This document shows, one piece after another, positions 5,307 through 5,514 of a DNA stretch of 5,514 nucleotides. A program made the position numbers and the translations under genes. The stretch's first letter is position 1. Every line of letters starts with the position of its first letter. Under the pieces are notes generated by a model. That model made no database searches, had not been told where the DNA came from, and worked only from the letters and a program-made list of their open reading frames with translations. The DNA comes from Planctomycetota bacterium (GTDB lineage: Bacteria; Planctomycetota; UBA1135; GCA-002686595), in NCBI GenBank assembly GCA_022447405.1, contig JAKVCE010000168.1:1-5514 (forward strand). The letters are read 5' to 3'.

Positions 5307-5514
5307 TCAGGCCAGGTCGCCGTCCGCGAGGGTCAGCCACCAGCCGCGGGAGAGCAGGTCATGGTCGACGCGGCGGTCGAAACAGCGCGCACAGAGCGAG
5401 TAGGGCGTGGTCTCTACGCGCCAGCCGCGCTCCTGGAATCCGGCGAAGTCCGCGCTCCAGGGCGGGAGCGAGGCGACGAGGTGGGTCCCGCCGCTGGCCA
5501 CGGCCCGCGCGCGG
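5307..5514 (-). CDS. C-terminal fragment of an unidentified protein (5' end outside window)
   Basis: The frame is open from the right edge to a TGA at 5309-5307 and yields 68 residues. A GTG at 5501 exists, but with no ribosome binding site visible and the frame open to the edge, a gene continuing outside is more likely. The visible part includes LPPWSADFAGFQERGW, TPYSLCARCF and, at the end, RGWWLTLADGDLA. A terminal WxxTxxDxD pattern after a conserved Tyr-Ser-Leu segment recalls the ends of some GNAT-type acetyltransferases, but this is weak. The strand and the 20- to 60-base gap to nfeD allow co-transcription with the NfeD-FloA operon. Confidence 0.55.
   Translation of the reverse strand, partial: RARAVASGGTHLVASLPPWSADFAGFQERGWRVETTPYSLCARCFDRRVDHDLLSRGWWLTLADGDLA

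Noticed and set aside
1..5514. CRISPR array, tRNA, rRNA, insertion sequence or phage genes
   Set aside because: I saw no regularly spaced repeats, no tRNA-like cloverleaf or CCA end, no transposase frame and no phage protein on either strand.

Overview
This is a high-GC bacterial window carrying about eight genes in two groups. A + strand pair sits at the left edge. A long - strand block fills most of the rest. A futalosine-pathway menaquinone gene, a short Hc1-type histone H1-like protein and an NfeD/NfeD/FloA cluster followed by an unknown membrane protein together suggest the PVC group, most likely Planctomycetota. That is an inference from gene content; no rRNA or other marker is present.

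Layout. Positions 1-401 (+) hold the C-terminal half of mqnD (1,4-dihydroxy-6-naphthoate synthase). It overlaps by 8 bases a DUF952-family gene at 394-786 (+). The 122 bases that follow (787-908) lie between convergent genes and contain a strong palindrome that resembles a dispersed repeat. At 909-1094 (-) is a 61-residue Hc1/histone H1-like protein with a good ribosome binding site. From 1095 to 1519 there is no convincing gene, only an AT-rich island, several small palindromes and one weak open frame.

From 5286 or 5247 down to 1520 (-) lies a tight operon: a full-length NfeD with a ClpP-like serine protease domain, a short membrane NfeD, the flotillin-like scaffold FloA, and a 227-residue protein I do not recognise. 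The junctions are a 4-base overlap, an 18-base gap holding the FloA ribosome binding site, and a 3-base gap. A partial gene of uncertain identity enters from the right edge just upstream (5307-5514, -).

How the genes work together. NfeD proteins and flotillin/FloA proteins are known genomic partners. FloA assembles into membrane microdomains, and NfeD OB-fold domains are thought to bind or regulate the SPFH partner. The long NfeD adds a Ser-Lys protease domain outside the cytoplasmic membrane. The unknown fourth gene has one N-terminal membrane helix, a putative coiled coil, a run of five-residue repeats and a conserved-looking C-terminal segment. It is the best candidate here for an undescribed component of this microdomain system.
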